Source of the DNA: Ectothiorhodospiraceae bacterium
GTDB lineage: Bacteria; Pseudomonadota; Gammaproteobacteria; HK1
NCBI GenBank assembly: GCA_024234875.1
Contig: JACKNM010000014.1
Span: 110,112-174,111 of the forward strand
Direction: 5' to 3'
DNA length: 64,000 bases
How positions within the stretch are numbered: position 1 is the first letter of the stretch; every line of letters begins with the position of its first letter. The notes below the pieces were generated by a model. The model was not told the DNA's origin. It ran no database searches and saw nothing but the letters and a program-made list of their open reading frames with translations. Position numbers and translations under genes: made by a program. Shown here in pieces: positions 40,452 to 49,451 of the stretch.

Positions 40452-41597
40452 ATGGTGCGTGCAGGACTGATCGGTTGGCGCGGGATGGTCGGCTCGGTGC
40501 TGACCGAGCGCATGCGGGCGGAAGGCGATTTCGAGGTGGTCTCGCCCACCTTCTTCTCGACCTCGCAGGCCGGCGGTAAGGGTCCCGACGTCGGCGCCGG
40601 CCCGACGGTGGTCGCAGATGCACGCGATCTCGATGCGCTCGGCGAGTGCGACGTGCTGATCTCCTGCCAGGGCGGCGACTACACCAACGACATCCATCCG
40701 AAGCTGCGCGCCGCGGGTTGGGACGGCTACTGGATCGACGCCGCCTCGGCGCTGCGTATGAAGGACGACGCGGTGATCATCCTCGACCCGGTCAACCGGG
40801 CGGTGATCGACGCGGCCATCACCCGCGGCGTGAAGGACTACATCGGCGGCAACTGCACCGTGAGCCTGATGCTGATGGCGATGGGCGGGTTGTTCCGAGC
40901 CGGGCTGGTCGAGTGGATGACCGCCATGACGTATCAGGCCGCTTCCGGTGCCGGTGCGGCCAACATGCGCGAGCTCGTCCAGCAGATGGGTGTCGCCCAC
41001 GCGGCGGTCGCCGAGCTGCTGGACGACCCGTCGTCGGCCATCCTCGACGTCGACCGCGCGGTGGCGGCGCGACTGCGCTCCGGCGACTTCCCGGTCGAGA
41101 GCTTCGGGCATCCGCTCGCCGGCAGCCTGCTGCCGTGGATCGACAAGGACATGGGCGACGGTCAGAGCCGCGAGGAATGGAAGGGCATGGCCGAGACCAA
41201 CAAGATCCTCGCCAGCGAGGCGCCGATCCCGGTCGACGGCATCTGCGTGCGCATCGGTGCGATGCGCTGCCACAGCCAGGCGCTGACGGTGAAGCTCACG
41301 CGCGACGTGCCGCTGGCCGAGATCGAGCGCCTGATCGCCGGCGCCAACGACTGGGTGCGCGTGGTTCCGAACGAGCGCACGCCCTCGCTCGCCGAGCTCA
41401 CGCCAGCCGCGGTCACCGGCAAGCTCGACATCCCGGTCGGGCGCCTGCGCAAGCTGCCGATGGGTGGCGAGTACCTCGCCGCGTTCACCGTCGGCGACCA
41501 GCTCCTGTGGGGCGCCGCCGAGCCGCTGCGCCGGATGCTGCGCATCCTGCTCGAGGCGAGGCCGGTGGGGCTGGCGCGAAGCGCGGCCACCGCTTGA
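40452..41597 (+). CDS. asd: Aspartate-semialdehyde dehydrogenase
   Basis: A 381-residue enzyme reducing aspartyl-phosphate to aspartate semialdehyde for lysine, threonine and methionine synthesis. The N-terminus GLIGWRGMVGSVLTERM and catalytic Cys135 in GGNCTVSLML match the gammaproteobacterial Asd type. It has MTYQAASGAGAANMREL and the substrate-binding GICVRIGAMRCHSQALTVKL region. ATG 40452 has a GGAG site just upstream. The 224-base leader before it includes no recognised gene. Although next to the BKACE set, it is likely housekeeping. Confidence 0.94.
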   Translation: MVRAGLIGWRGMVGSVLTERMRAEGDFEVVSPTFFSTSQAGGKGPDVGAGPTVVADARDLDALGECDVLISCQGGDYTNDIHPKLRAAGWDGYWIDAASALRMKDDAVIILDPVNRAVIDAAITRGVKDYIGGNCTVSLMLMAMGGLFRAGLVEWMTAMTYQAASGAGAANMRELVQQMGVAHAAVAELLDDPSSAILDVDRAVAARLRSGDFPVESFGHPLAGSLLPWIDKDMGDGQSREEWKGMAETNKILASEAPIPVDGICVRIGAMRCHSQALTVKLTRDVPLAEIERLIAGANDWVRVVPNERTPSLAELTPAAVTGKLDIPVGRLRKLPMGGEYLAAFTVGDQLLWGAAEPLRRMLRILLEARPVGLARSAATA

Positions 41598-41736
41598 GCG
41601 CAATTCGAAGGGGCGTGGTCCGGGGCTCGGGTCGCGCCCCTCGACCGGCTCGGGGCAGCGCCTCGCCTGGTTCGGGGCACGAAGGCGTCGCCCGGGCCCG
41701 GAGGGCGCGTGCACCCTGGCCGGACGGGCTCGCGCG

Positions 41737-42582
41737 ATGAGCGCCGATCCGGTCATCCGCTACTTCGGCTGGTCGGCACTCTCGCTCACCGACGGTGACG
41801 AGACGCTCTACTTCGACCCCTTCTTCCGTCCGTACTGCGGGGCGCACTGGTTCGATCTCGAGGACTTCGCCGACGCGACGCTGGTCTGCGTGACCCACGG
41901 CCACGAGGAGCACTTCCTCGACGTACCGGTGGTGGCGCGGGCAACCGGGGCGACGGTCGTCGGCGATCCGACGGTGACGCGCTTCCTGGCGCGCCGGCGT
42001 GGGATCCCGGCCGAGCAGCTGATCACCGCACGCCCGTTCGAGCCGGTGGCGCTACGCGGTCTGACCATCACCACGTTCAACTGGAAGCACCGCGACATCA
42101 ATCTCTGGAAGGCGTTGTCGAAAGCGGTCTTCCAGGGCAACGCGACCCAGCTCTCGTGGGCGTGGTCGAGCGCCACCCGCGCCCCGTTCTACGCCCCCTA
42201 CACCGGATTTCACGTGCGACTTCCCAGTGGCAGGACGGTGTTGAACTACAACGAGGGTTTCAACACCAAGATGACCGACGCCGAGATCGCGGACCTCGGT
42301 CGTCGCCTGCCTACCGACGTGCTGCTCGCCGGCATGCAGCTCGACTTCGTCGACGACGTGGCGCGTGGCGCCGCCGCGCTCGACCCGGAGGTGGTGCTCC
42401 TCTATCCGCCCCACGACAAGTTCCACGCGATGATGGGCGCGACCTCGCGGCCCTGGAGCGAGTTCGCGGCCGCGGTGCGAGCCGCCTGCCCGCGAGCGGA
42501 GGTGGTGATCGCCGAGCCCGGCACCACCGTCGCATTGGACGGCACTCCCGTCACTCGGGGTCGGACCAACTCAACCCATTGA
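41737..42582 (+). CDS. Metallo-beta-lactamase-fold hydrolase (UlaG-like)
   Basis: A 281-residue MBL-fold protein. It starts PVIRYFGWSALSLTDGDETLYFDPFF, a UlaG-type opening, then THGHEEHFLDVP, an H-x-H-x-E-H variant of the metal motif where Asp is replaced by Glu, and later NYNEGFN and LYPPHDKFHAM. The last seven residues (GRTNSTH) and the stop codon are encoded by the terminus of a repeat element, so the native C-terminus may be lost. ATG 41737. Substrate unknown; the changed motif makes the hydrolase activity uncertain. Confidence 0.78.
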   Translation: MSADPVIRYFGWSALSLTDGDETLYFDPFFRPYCGAHWFDLEDFADATLVCVTHGHEEHFLDVPVVARATGATVVGDPTVTRFLARRRGIPAEQLITARPFEPVALRGLTITTFNWKHRDINLWKALSKAVFQGNATQLSWAWSSATRAPFYAPYTGFHVRLPSGRTVLNYNEGFNTKMTDAEIADLGRRLPTDVLLAGMQLDFVDDVARGAAALDPEVVLLYPPHDKFHAMMGATSRPWSEFAAAVRAACPRAEVVIAEPGTTVALDGTPVTRGRTNSTH

Positions 42583-42671
42583 TTTGGCAGCGGTGCGCCA
42601 TGGCCACGCCTCGCCGTGGACAGGGCGTGCGCCGTGGACCCGAATTCCGGCGATTGGTGGGCGGGCCGCTC
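42557..42671. repeat. MITE-like element, partial copy (GGGGTCGGACCAACT terminus)
   Basis: Starts with GGGGTCGGACCAACTCA at 42557 inside the end of the MBL gene and runs to the adjoining full copy at 42672. It lacks a right terminus, so it is probably truncated by the later insertion. Confidence 0.6.
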
Positions 42672-42835
42672 GGGGTCGGACCAACTTAAGTCGTGGATTT
42701 TATGGAGGAAGTTCCCTGCCGTGTCCTGCTGTGGGCGCAGGCGTGCGCCACGAATCGGTGGCCGCGGGATTGACGGTCAGGAGTGGAGCCCGGAAAAACC
42801 CTCGACATTTCAAAGGCCTGAGTTGGTCCGACCCC
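42672..42835. repeat. MITE-like element with GGGGTCGGACCAACT termini (copy 2)
   Basis: A 164-bp element: left end GGGGTCGGACCAACTTAAG (42672-42690), right end CCTGAGTTGGTCCGACCCC (42817-42835). Length and organisation match the 166-bp copy at 28900-29065. It lies between two convergent metallo-hydrolase genes and ends 6 bases before the stop of the second one. No coding capacity is apparent. Confidence 0.75.
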
Positions 42836-42841
42836 AGGGGT

Positions 42842-43714
42842 TCACCACTCGGCGTCGTAGACGAACCTGAAGCCGTCGCCGTCGCTGACCACCCGCCCCG
42901 ATGATGGCAGGGGGAAGTGGGCGGTGCAGACCACGGTGTCGGTGTCCGCGTAGCGCTCGAGAAACGCGCGCCGGGTGCGCTTGGCGAGCGCGGCATCCCA
43001 GTCCGGCCATGCCGTCCACTCCGGGTACAGGCACTGCACCGGGCAGTGCATGAGATCGCCGCACATCACGCCGGAGGCACCGTTCGAGGCGAGCCGGATG
43101 GCGACGTGGTCGGGTGTGTGCCCGGGCGTCGGCTCCAGCCAGACCTCGTCGTCGAGTGCGTGGTCGTTCTCGACCAGCACCGCTCGCCCGGCCTCGACCA
43201 CCGGCAGCACGCTGTCCTCGAAGGCGTCGCGCGCGAACTTCGGATGTCCCTTCTCCCACGCCTCGTACTCCCGGCGCGAGAACACGTAGCGCGCGTTGGG
43301 AAACGTCGGAACCCAGCGTCCGTCGACGAGCCGGGTGTTCCATCCGACGTGGTCGCCGTGCATGTGGGTGCACATCACGAAGTCGATGTCCTCCGGAGCG
43401 AGGCCGTGCGCCGCGAGCGCCGCGAGGTAGGTGTCGTCGCTCTTCATGTGCCACCTCGGACGGGTCGGCCGATGCTTGTCGTTGCCGACACAGGTGTCGA
43501 CCAGGATCGTGTGGTGGCGCGTGCGCACGACGTAGCTCTGCATCGGCAGGACCAGGTGCCCGCTCGCGGGGTCCATCGCGTGCGGCTCGAGCCAGTGGCG
43601 GTGCGGTGCCCAGTCCTCCGGTGTGGTGTCGGGAAAGAAGGCCGCCGGATCGAAGGTGGTGTGCAGCTCGAGCGCCCGCAGGATGGTCATGTCACCGAGT
43701 CGTCGCCCGTGCAT
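42842..43714 (-). CDS. Metallo-beta-lactamase-fold hydrolase (lactonase-like)
   Basis: A 290-residue MBL enzyme with a complete metal motif HMHGDHVGW, further ligands in GHTPDH and GDLMHCP, and a C-terminal HFP. The AttM-type lactonase order HxHxDH...H...D...H is recognisable. The N-terminal part has LVLPMQSYVVRTRHHTILVDTCVGNDK. It could be a lactonase or another hydrolase; sequence does not specify. ATG 43714. It is convergent with the UlaG-like gene across the repeats. Confidence 0.83.
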   Translation of the reverse strand: MHGRRLGDMTILRALELHTTFDPAAFFPDTTPEDWAPHRHWLEPHAMDPASGHLVLPMQSYVVRTRHHTILVDTCVGNDKHRPTRPRWHMKSDDTYLAALAAHGLAPEDIDFVMCTHMHGDHVGWNTRLVDGRWVPTFPNARYVFSRREYEAWEKGHPKFARDAFEDSVLPVVEAGRAVLVENDHALDDEVWLEPTPGHTPDHVAIRLASNGASGVMCGDLMHCPVQCLYPEWTAWPDWDAALAKRTRRAFLERYADTDTVVCTAHFPLPSSGRVVSDGDGFRFVYDAEW

Positions 43715-43803
43715 CGGTCGCCTCCAGAGATCCGTTGGGGGAGAGGGCGGCATGTTGGCACGGTGACGTGGCGGGCGCGAGTGCCCCCCGCCGTCGGATC
43801 CGG

Positions 43804-45789
43804 TCAGGCGTCGGACGCAGCGCGGGGAGCGGTCAGGGCGCCCTGGATCAGGTGGATGCCGGCGGCGGCGAGCGCGTCGCGCTGGGCCGGGGTGTCGACG
43901 CCGCAGGCGATCATGGTGATCCGTCGACCGCGCGCGAGGTCGGCCAGGCAATGCACCATGGCCGGGTCGTGCTCGAGGACCCTGGTCAGCTTGCGGTCGA
44001 TCTTGATGGTGTCGACGGGCAACTCGTGCAGGCGCAGCAACGACCCGTGGCCGGTGCCGAAGCGGTCGATGGCGACGCTCGGCCCGGCGGCGGTGACCGC
44101 CTCGAGGATGCGGACGGTCATCGCCGGGTCCATCGCCAGAGCCGACTCGGTGAGCTGCAGGACCACGTCCTCCGGCGCGATCCCCGCGTTCCGCGTGGCG
44201 CCTATCAGAGCCGGCAGGAAGTCGTCCTGCGCCAGGTGTCGGCCCGAGACGTGGACCGCCACCCGGGTCCGCGGCCCGCTGCTGCTGCGGCGGTGCGACG
44301 CGAACGCGGTGCGCCACATCCAGCGCTCGACACGGCTGATGAGGCCGCACTCCTCGGCCACCCCCACCAGCTCCTTGGTGCGTACCAGCCCGATCGTCGG
44401 GTGTAGCCACTGCACCAGGCCCTCCACGCCCCAGACGCCGCCGTCACGCAGGTCGACGATCGGGCGCGTGCGCAGCGCCAGCGAGCCCTCGCGGCTCGCG
44501 GCGTGCAGGCCCTGCACCAGCCGGGCCTTGCGCTCGACGGAGCGTTGCATCGCGAGGTCGAAGACCGCGTGCTGCTGCCCGCCGCGCGACTTGGCCGCGT
44601 ACATCGCGACGTCGGCGTTGGCGACCAGGGTGTCGAGGTCGAGGCCGTCGTGGGGATGGCGGGCGATGCCGACGCTCACCCCGAGGGAGACCGGGCCGAT
44701 GTCGGCGAGCGAGTAGGGCTCCGACAGGGCCGCGATCAGGGCGTCGGCCCTGGCCGCGAGGTCACCGTCCGCCCCGCCGGCCCAGGCCGAGCCGGGAAGC
44801 ACGAGCATGAACTCGTCACCGCCGATTCGCGCCGCCCCCTCGCCGGTGCCACAGGTCTCGCGAATCCGCGCGGCGACGCGCTTGAGGAGCGTGTCTCCGG
44901 CACGATGCCCGAAGGTGTCGTTGACCAGCTTGAAGCCGTCGAGGTCCAGGTAGAGGAGCGCGAACGGCGTGCCCGCGGCGTGCAGGGACTCCAACTGCTC
45001 GCGGACGCCGAGCCGGTTGGCGAGCCCGGTGAGCGCGTCGGTGCGGGCGAGCGCGTGCTGACGCAACTCGCGGTGCTTGCGCTCGGTGATGTCGAGCTGG
45101 GTGACGATGACCGAGCCGGCGCGCGAGCCGTCGGTCACCGCCCGCACCTCGAGCTGGTACCACCGCTCGCCGGCCGGGGTGCGCAGTCGGAGGTCGGTCT
45201 CGTGGCGCCCCTGGCGCGTCGCCAGCTCCGCCAGCGCGTTGGCCTGGCTGGCGCTGTCGAAGAGGTCGTCGATGCGGCGCACCGAGCTCCGGTAGAGCGC
45301 ATCGAAGCCAGGATTGGCGCTGATCAGGCTGCCGCCGCGCGCGTACATCGAGACCAGCGCGCTACCGTCTCCGGTGATGCCGTCGGTCACCAGCTCCTGT
45401 GCCAGCCCCTCGCAGAGCATCGCCAGATGGCCGTCGTCGAGACGCACGCCGGAGAACTGGCACAGCACGTTCTTGACCACCCCGCGCGGGGACAGCTGCC
45501 ACCACCGCGTGATGGTTCGCCCGCTCTCGAACTCGGCGAGGTAGGAGACCAGGGTGCTGTAGATCGCCTCCGACATGCCGTTGCGGAAGTCGCGCGAGAC
45601 CAGCTCCGCCTGGCTCTCGGCCTCCCACAGCGCCAGCGCGCTCGGGTTGGCCCAGTGCACCCTGAAGTTGGCGGTGTCGTAGATCCACACCGGGGTGCGC
45701 AGGGCGTCGAGGTCGAGCGCGACCGGCGCGACGCCTGGGATCGACGCCGTGCTCGCGAGCGGCGAGAGCGGTTGCTCGATGGCTGACAC
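43804..45789 (-). CDS. PAS-GGDEF-degenerate EAL protein
   Basis: A 661-residue signalling protein. An N-terminal PAS-like region starts RTPVWIYDTANFRVHWANPSALALWEAE; a second sensor segment follows, then a GGDEF domain (ARTDALTGLANRLGVRE...RIGGDEFMLVLPG) with intact active site, so diguanylate cyclase activity is likely. The C-terminal EAL domain is eroded: EGLVQW instead of EALVRW, H for the metal Asn in VAVHVSGRHL, and DRFGTG instead of DDFGTG. A c-di-GMP-binding or regulatory role for that domain is more probable than phosphodiesterase activity. Start is GTG 45789. Confidence 0.88.
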   Translation of the reverse strand: MSAIEQPLSPLASTASIPGVAPVALDLDALRTPVWIYDTANFRVHWANPSALALWEAESQAELVSRDFRNGMSEAIYSTLVSYLAEFESGRTITRWWQLSPRGVVKNVLCQFSGVRLDDGHLAMLCEGLAQELVTDGITGDGSALVSMYARGGSLISANPGFDALYRSSVRRIDDLFDSASQANALAELATRQGRHETDLRLRTPAGERWYQLEVRAVTDGSRAGSVIVTQLDITERKHRELRQHALARTDALTGLANRLGVREQLESLHAAGTPFALLYLDLDGFKLVNDTFGHRAGDTLLKRVAARIRETCGTGEGAARIGGDEFMLVLPGSAWAGGADGDLAARADALIAALSEPYSLADIGPVSLGVSVGIARHPHDGLDLDTLVANADVAMYAAKSRGGQQHAVFDLAMQRSVERKARLVQGLHAASREGSLALRTRPIVDLRDGGVWGVEGLVQWLHPTIGLVRTKELVGVAEECGLISRVERWMWRTAFASHRRSSSGPRTRVAVHVSGRHLAQDDFLPALIGATRNAGIAPEDVVLQLTESALAMDPAMTVRILEAVTAAGPSVAIDRFGTGHGSLLRLHELPVDTIKIDRKLTRVLEHDPAMVHCLADLARGRRITMIACGVDTPAQRDALAAAGIHLIQGALTAPRAASDA

Positions 45790-45970
45790 GGATCGGCTTC
45801 CCTGTGGCGCCCGCTTCCCGTCCCGATGCCGGACGGGGCCGGTACGGGGCTGCCGCGGCCACAGCGCGGCGAGCCGGCGTCGCGGTGAACTGCCTTCGGC
45901 GATTCGCGGCCAAACCTTAGCTGATTCGGGGCCCGGCGCGGATCCGTGGCGCTCGACTGTCGAGTGTGCC

Positions 45971-46636
45971 TCAGTCCTGCATCGGCACGAAGGCGACCGC
46001 GAGGACCTCGCGCCGGCGGATCCCGCCGCCGGCCTCGCGCGAGAGCAACATCAGATGCTGCGCCCGCCAGGGCGCGCCGATGGGGATCACCAGCCGACCG
46101 CCAGGTGCGAGCTGCTCCAGCAGGGCGGGCGGAACCGCGGCGGCGGCGGCGGTGACCAGGATCGCGTCGTACGGCGCGTGCTCCGGCCATCCGAGGTGGC
46201 CGTTCCCGGCGCGGACATGGATCTGGTGATGGCCGAGCGCCTGCAGTCGCGCGGCTGCGTCGCGCGCGAGCTCGGGGACCACCTCGACGCTCCAGACCTC
46301 CGCGCCGAGGGCGGCGAGCACCGCGGCCTGGTAACCGCAGCCGGTCCCCACCTCCAGCGCCCGGGTGCCGGGCCCGACGTGCGCGAGCGTGGTCATGAGC
46401 GCGACGATGAACGGCTGCGAGATGGTCGCCCCGTGACCGATGGGCAACGGCGCGTCGTCCCACGCCTCGGTGCGCAGCTCCGGTGGGACGAAGCGGTCGC
46501 GAGGCACTGCCGCCATCGCCCGCTCGACGCCGGGCCCGGGTGCCGCCAGGCCGGTCTCCTCGGCGGTTCGCACGAAGGTCTCGCGAATCGTCCGCAGCAT
46601 GCGCTCGCGGCCCAGTGCATCGGCGTCTCGGCTCAT
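45971..46636 (-). CDS. pcm: Protein-L-isoaspartate O-methyltransferase
   Basis: A 221-residue SAM methyltransferase that repairs damaged isoaspartyl residues. Landmarks: AMAAVPRDRFVPPELR, APLPIGHGATISQPFIVALMT, the SAM motif ALEVGTGCGYQAAVLAALGAEVWSVE, and LLEQLAPGGRLVIPIG. ATG 46636. It is an isolated gene between the GGDEF protein and the divergent acyltransferase gene. Confidence 0.92.
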   Translation of the reverse strand: MSRDADALGRERMLRTIRETFVRTAEETGLAAPGPGVERAMAAVPRDRFVPPELRTEAWDDAPLPIGHGATISQPFIVALMTTLAHVGPGTRALEVGTGCGYQAAVLAALGAEVWSVEVVPELARDAAARLQALGHHQIHVRAGNGHLGWPEHAPYDAILVTAAAAAVPPALLEQLAPGGRLVIPIGAPWRAQHLMLLSREAGGGIRRREVLAVAFVPMQD

Positions 46637-46826
46637 CGGGGTTGCACCTCCGGGCGGGCTCGGCCGGCAGCGCATCCACGCTATCGCGCCCGAATCGGCC
46701 GAGTCTTGGTCCGCGTCAAGCGCGGGCCACGGCAACGACCCTCGACGCCCCGGACGGATTTCGCCGACACTTCGCGATCACAAGCCGTGGCGCGCCGTCG
46801 GCGACCGTCTCGGCGCGATCCGTCGA

Positions 46827-47765
46827 TTGGCTGGCAGGTGGATCATTCGCACCCGACCTTCGAGCAGCCCCCGGGCCGCGGTCATCCAGGCTCTGCTCCG
46901 GGCGGGCGCGTTCCCGGACTACCCGGCCCGCGTGGCGCTCGCGCCGTGGCTCGGGCGCCTGCTCGGCACGGCCACGCCACGCCGCCGACGGATTGCCGCG
47001 GTGAACCTCGCGCTGTGTTTCCCGGAGCTCGACGCGGCGGCCCGTGACGCGCTGCTCGCGCGCCATCTGCGCGCCGTCGGCCTGGCCGCACTGGAGACCG
47101 CGGCCGCCTGGACGCGGCCCCGCGAGCGGCTGTCCCCACTCGCGGCGACGCACGGGCTGGAGCATCTCGATGCCGGGCTCGCGGCCGGTCGGGGCGTGCT
47201 GGTGGTGAGCGCTCACTTCCTCTCCATGGAGATGGGGCTGCGGCTCGCCTCCGAGCTTCGCCCGGCTTGCGCGGTCTATCGACCCCACAACGACCCCGCG
47301 GTCGACCGGCTGATTCGCGCCGGCCGTGAGCGGGCCGCGGTGCATCTCATCGACCGCTCCGATCTGCGGGCGATGGTGCGGGCGCTGCGCGAGAACCGTC
47401 TCTTGTGGTACCCGCCCGACCAGGACTACGGGCCGCGGCACAGCGTGTTCGCGCCCTTCTTCGGTCGCCCGGCCGCCACCATCACCGCGACGTCGCGCCT
47501 CGCCCGCCTCTCCGGGGCCGCGGTGGTCCCGCTCTACACCCACTGGCGACCGGGAACCGAGGGTTACGAGATCGTCGCCCTGCCACCGCTCGCGGACTTC
47601 CCGAGCGGGGACGACGTCGCCGACGCCACGCGCCTCAACCAGATCCTCGAGGACCAGATTCGTCGCGACCCGGCCCAGTACCTGTGGGTTCACCGGCGGT
47701 TCAAGACCCGTCCGGCCGGTGCGGTCGATCCGTACGCCGCCGCCGGGGCAGGAAAGCCGCAGTGA
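46827..47765 (+). CDS. LpxL/HtrB-family lipid A acyltransferase-like protein
   Basis: About 312 residues of the lysophospholipid/lipid A late acyltransferase family, which adds secondary fatty acids to lipid A at the inner membrane. Typical features are RIAAVNLALCFPEL, the catalytic HX4E block in VVSAHFLSMEMGLRLAS, PHNDPAVDRLIRAGR, and LWYPPDQDYGPRHSVFAPFFGRPA. The N-terminus is poorly defined: TTG 46827 is the nearest in-frame start giving a normal N-terminus, and no ATG is suitable. The next gene is a GT9 heptosyltransferase-like gene. Confidence 0.82.
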   Translation: MAGRWIIRTRPSSSPRAAVIQALLRAGAFPDYPARVALAPWLGRLLGTATPRRRRIAAVNLALCFPELDAAARDALLARHLRAVGLAALETAAAWTRPRERLSPLAATHGLEHLDAGLAAGRGVLVVSAHFLSMEMGLRLASELRPACAVYRPHNDPAVDRLIRAGRERAAVHLIDRSDLRAMVRALRENRLLWYPPDQDYGPRHSVFAPFFGRPAATITATSRLARLSGAAVVPLYTHWRPGTEGYEIVALPPLADFPSGDDVADATRLNQILEDQIRRDPAQYLWVHRRFKTRPAGAVDPYAAAGAGKPQ

Positions 47766-47817
47766 GGACTTACTACGGCGAGAGCTTTCGAGGTGTGGTC
47801 ATGCCGAGGGTCGCGCC

Positions 47818-48864
47818 TTGAGTCGGTGGAGCCAGTCCCTCGCCGGTGACGCGACCATCCGCCGCATCCTGGTGGTGAAGTGGAGCGCGATGGGCGACGT
47901 CGTCATCGCCACCGCCGCCATCGAGGACCTCGCGCGCTGCTTCCCGGCTGCAGAGCTGACCCTGAGCACCCTCCCACCCTGGGCCCGGCTGTTCGAGGCC
48001 GATCCGCGAATCGCCCGGACCCTGGCCCTCGACACCCGCGGGCCGCGGGCCATGACCGCGCGCCTGGAATGGGTCCGCGCGGTTCGCAGCGGTGGCTTCG
48101 ACCTCGCCGTCGATCTGCAGTCCAGCGACCACACCGCCGGCCTGCTCGCCGTCGCGCAGGCGTGCGGTGCCCGCATCCGCCATCGCGTCGGCTTCCATCG
48201 TCGCCTGCCCTACGACATCGCCCCCGCTCCCCCGCCGCCACCGGTCCACGCCCACGCCTATGCCCGCGCCGCGCTCGCGGCGGCCGGCGTCCCCGGCGTC
48301 GCGACGCGCCCGGTGCTGCACGTGCCCGCGGCGCGCCGCGAGGCGGTGGCCGCGATGCGCCGCGAGGTGGGACTGGCCGACGGCGAGTACGCGGTGCTCT
48401 TTCCGGGTTCCCAGGCCGCCGGGCACCTGAAGCGCTGGGGCACCGACCGCTATGCCGCGCTCGCCCGCCGCCTGGTCGCGGCCGGCCGGGTCGCGCGGGT
48501 GGCCTTGATCGGTGGGCCGGACGAGCGCGAGGCGTGCGCCGCGATCGCCGAGTCCGCGGGCAACGCCGTCGTCGATCTCTGCGGCCGCACCCAGCTCCTC
48601 GACGTGGTGGCGCTGGCGGAGTCGGCCCGATTCGCGGTTGGCAACGACACCGGCACCGCCCACCTCGCCAGCGCCGCCGGCCGACCGATGGTGGTGGTGT
48701 GCGGCCCGACCGACCCGCGCCGCGTGCGCCCGCTCGGCGAGACGGTGCGCACCGTCCAGGCGGACCTGCCGTGCATCAACTGCTACCGCAAGACCTGCGC
48801 CCACCACGCGTGCATGCGCCTGGTCACCCCCGACGACGTGTTGGAAGCGCTCGACCTCGGCTGA
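47818..48864 (+). CDS. GT9 heptosyltransferase-like glycosyltransferase
   Basis: A 348-residue GT-B enzyme of family 9, which includes the ADP-heptose:LPS heptosyltransferases WaaC, WaaF and WaaQ. It begins RRILVVKWSAMGDVVIATAAIEDL, and has VLFPGSQAAGHLKRWGTDRYAALA, DLCGRTQLLDVVALAESARFAVGNDTGTAHLASAAG, the GT9 donor motif. Cys-rich C-terminal PCINCYRKTCAHHACM is common in the group. The start is TTG 47818. Probably cotranscribed with the acyltransferase 52 bases upstream. Confidence 0.87.
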   Translation: MSRWSQSLAGDATIRRILVVKWSAMGDVVIATAAIEDLARCFPAAELTLSTLPPWARLFEADPRIARTLALDTRGPRAMTARLEWVRAVRSGGFDLAVDLQSSDHTAGLLAVAQACGARIRHRVGFHRRLPYDIAPAPPPPPVHAHAYARAALAAAGVPGVATRPVLHVPAARREAVAAMRREVGLADGEYAVLFPGSQAAGHLKRWGTDRYAALARRLVAAGRVARVALIGGPDEREACAAIAESAGNAVVDLCGRTQLLDVVALAESARFAVGNDTGTAHLASAAGRPMVVVCGPTDPRRVRPLGETVRTVQADLPCINCYRKTCAHHACMRLVTPDDVLEALDLG

Positions 48865-48867
48865 CCC

Positions 48868-48903
48868 GGGGACTGGCTCGCGCGCGAGCGCGTGCCCGTC
48901 CCC
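48868..48903. repeat. REP-like palindrome, GGGGACTGGCTC...GTGCCCGTCCCC
   Basis: Palindrome directly after the GT9 stop; its centre GCGCGCGAGCGC extends the stem. Forms a head-to-head pair with the element at 48927-48961, a BIME-like arrangement. Confidence 0.7.
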
Positions 48904-48926
48904 AATCCCCGAGGCCGCATTCCGTG

Positions 48927-48961
48927 GGGGACAGGCACCGCCTGCGGCGGAGCCCGTCCCC
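48927..48961. repeat. REP-like palindrome, inverted orientation
   Basis: GGGGACAGGCAC...GAGCCCGTCCCC is the reverse orientation of the neighbouring element at 48868-48903, so the two make an inverted pair between convergent genes. Confidence 0.7.
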
Positions 48962-48967
48962 GGGCTC

Positions 48968-49399
48968 TCAGCCGGTATCGGCGCTCAGCCCGGCGGCCTC
49001 GATCCCCGCCACCGCGCATGCCTCGTCCTTGTCCGACCGGTCACCGCTGATGCCGACCGCGCCGATCACCCTGCCCGCGCCGTCCCGGATCAGCACTCCA
49101 CCGGGTGCCGGCACCAGTCGGCCGCCGGAGGCCGCCGCCAGCGCGGTGAAGAACTGCGCGCTGTCCTTCGCCCGATTGGCCAGGGTGCGCGATCCGAAGC
49201 CCATGCCGAGCGCCCCCCAGGCCTTACCGAAGGCGATGTCGAAGCGCAGTATCCCGGTGCCGTCCTCGCGGGCGAAGCACTTCAGATGCCCACCGGCGTC
49301 CAGCACCGACACCGCCAGTGGCTCCAACGCCATCTCCCGACCGGTGGCGAGGGCGACGTCGACGATGGTGCGTGCGGCCTCGAGCGTGAGCTCACTCAT
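48968..49399 (-). CDS. GlcG/HbpS family protein
   Basis: A 143-residue protein of the GlcG/HbpS-like (DUF336) family, some members of which bind haem or cobalamin. The sequence has TLEAARTIVDVALATGREMALEPLAVSVLDAGGHLKCFARED, then FRTLANRAKDSAQFFTALA-like helix and GVLIRDGAGRVIGAVGISG, the C-terminal family block. It has no signal peptide. ATG 49399. Biological role here is not evident. Confidence 0.83.
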   Translation of the reverse strand: MSELTLEAARTIVDVALATGREMALEPLAVSVLDAGGHLKCFAREDGTGILRFDIAFGKAWGALGMGFGSRTLANRAKDSAQFFTALAAASGGRLVPAPGGVLIRDGAGRVIGAVGISGDRSDKDEACAVAGIEAAGLSADTG

Positions 49400-49451
49400 G
49401 GTGGTTCTCCCCGTGGTCTCGAAATCGATACGCAGGCGCGATCGCCACGCC

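Noticed and set aside
41598..41736. Repeat element related to the CTTCGACACG family
   Set aside because: CCCCTCGACCGGCTCGGGG is reminiscent of it, but no clear termini or second copy in the same arrangement could be shown.
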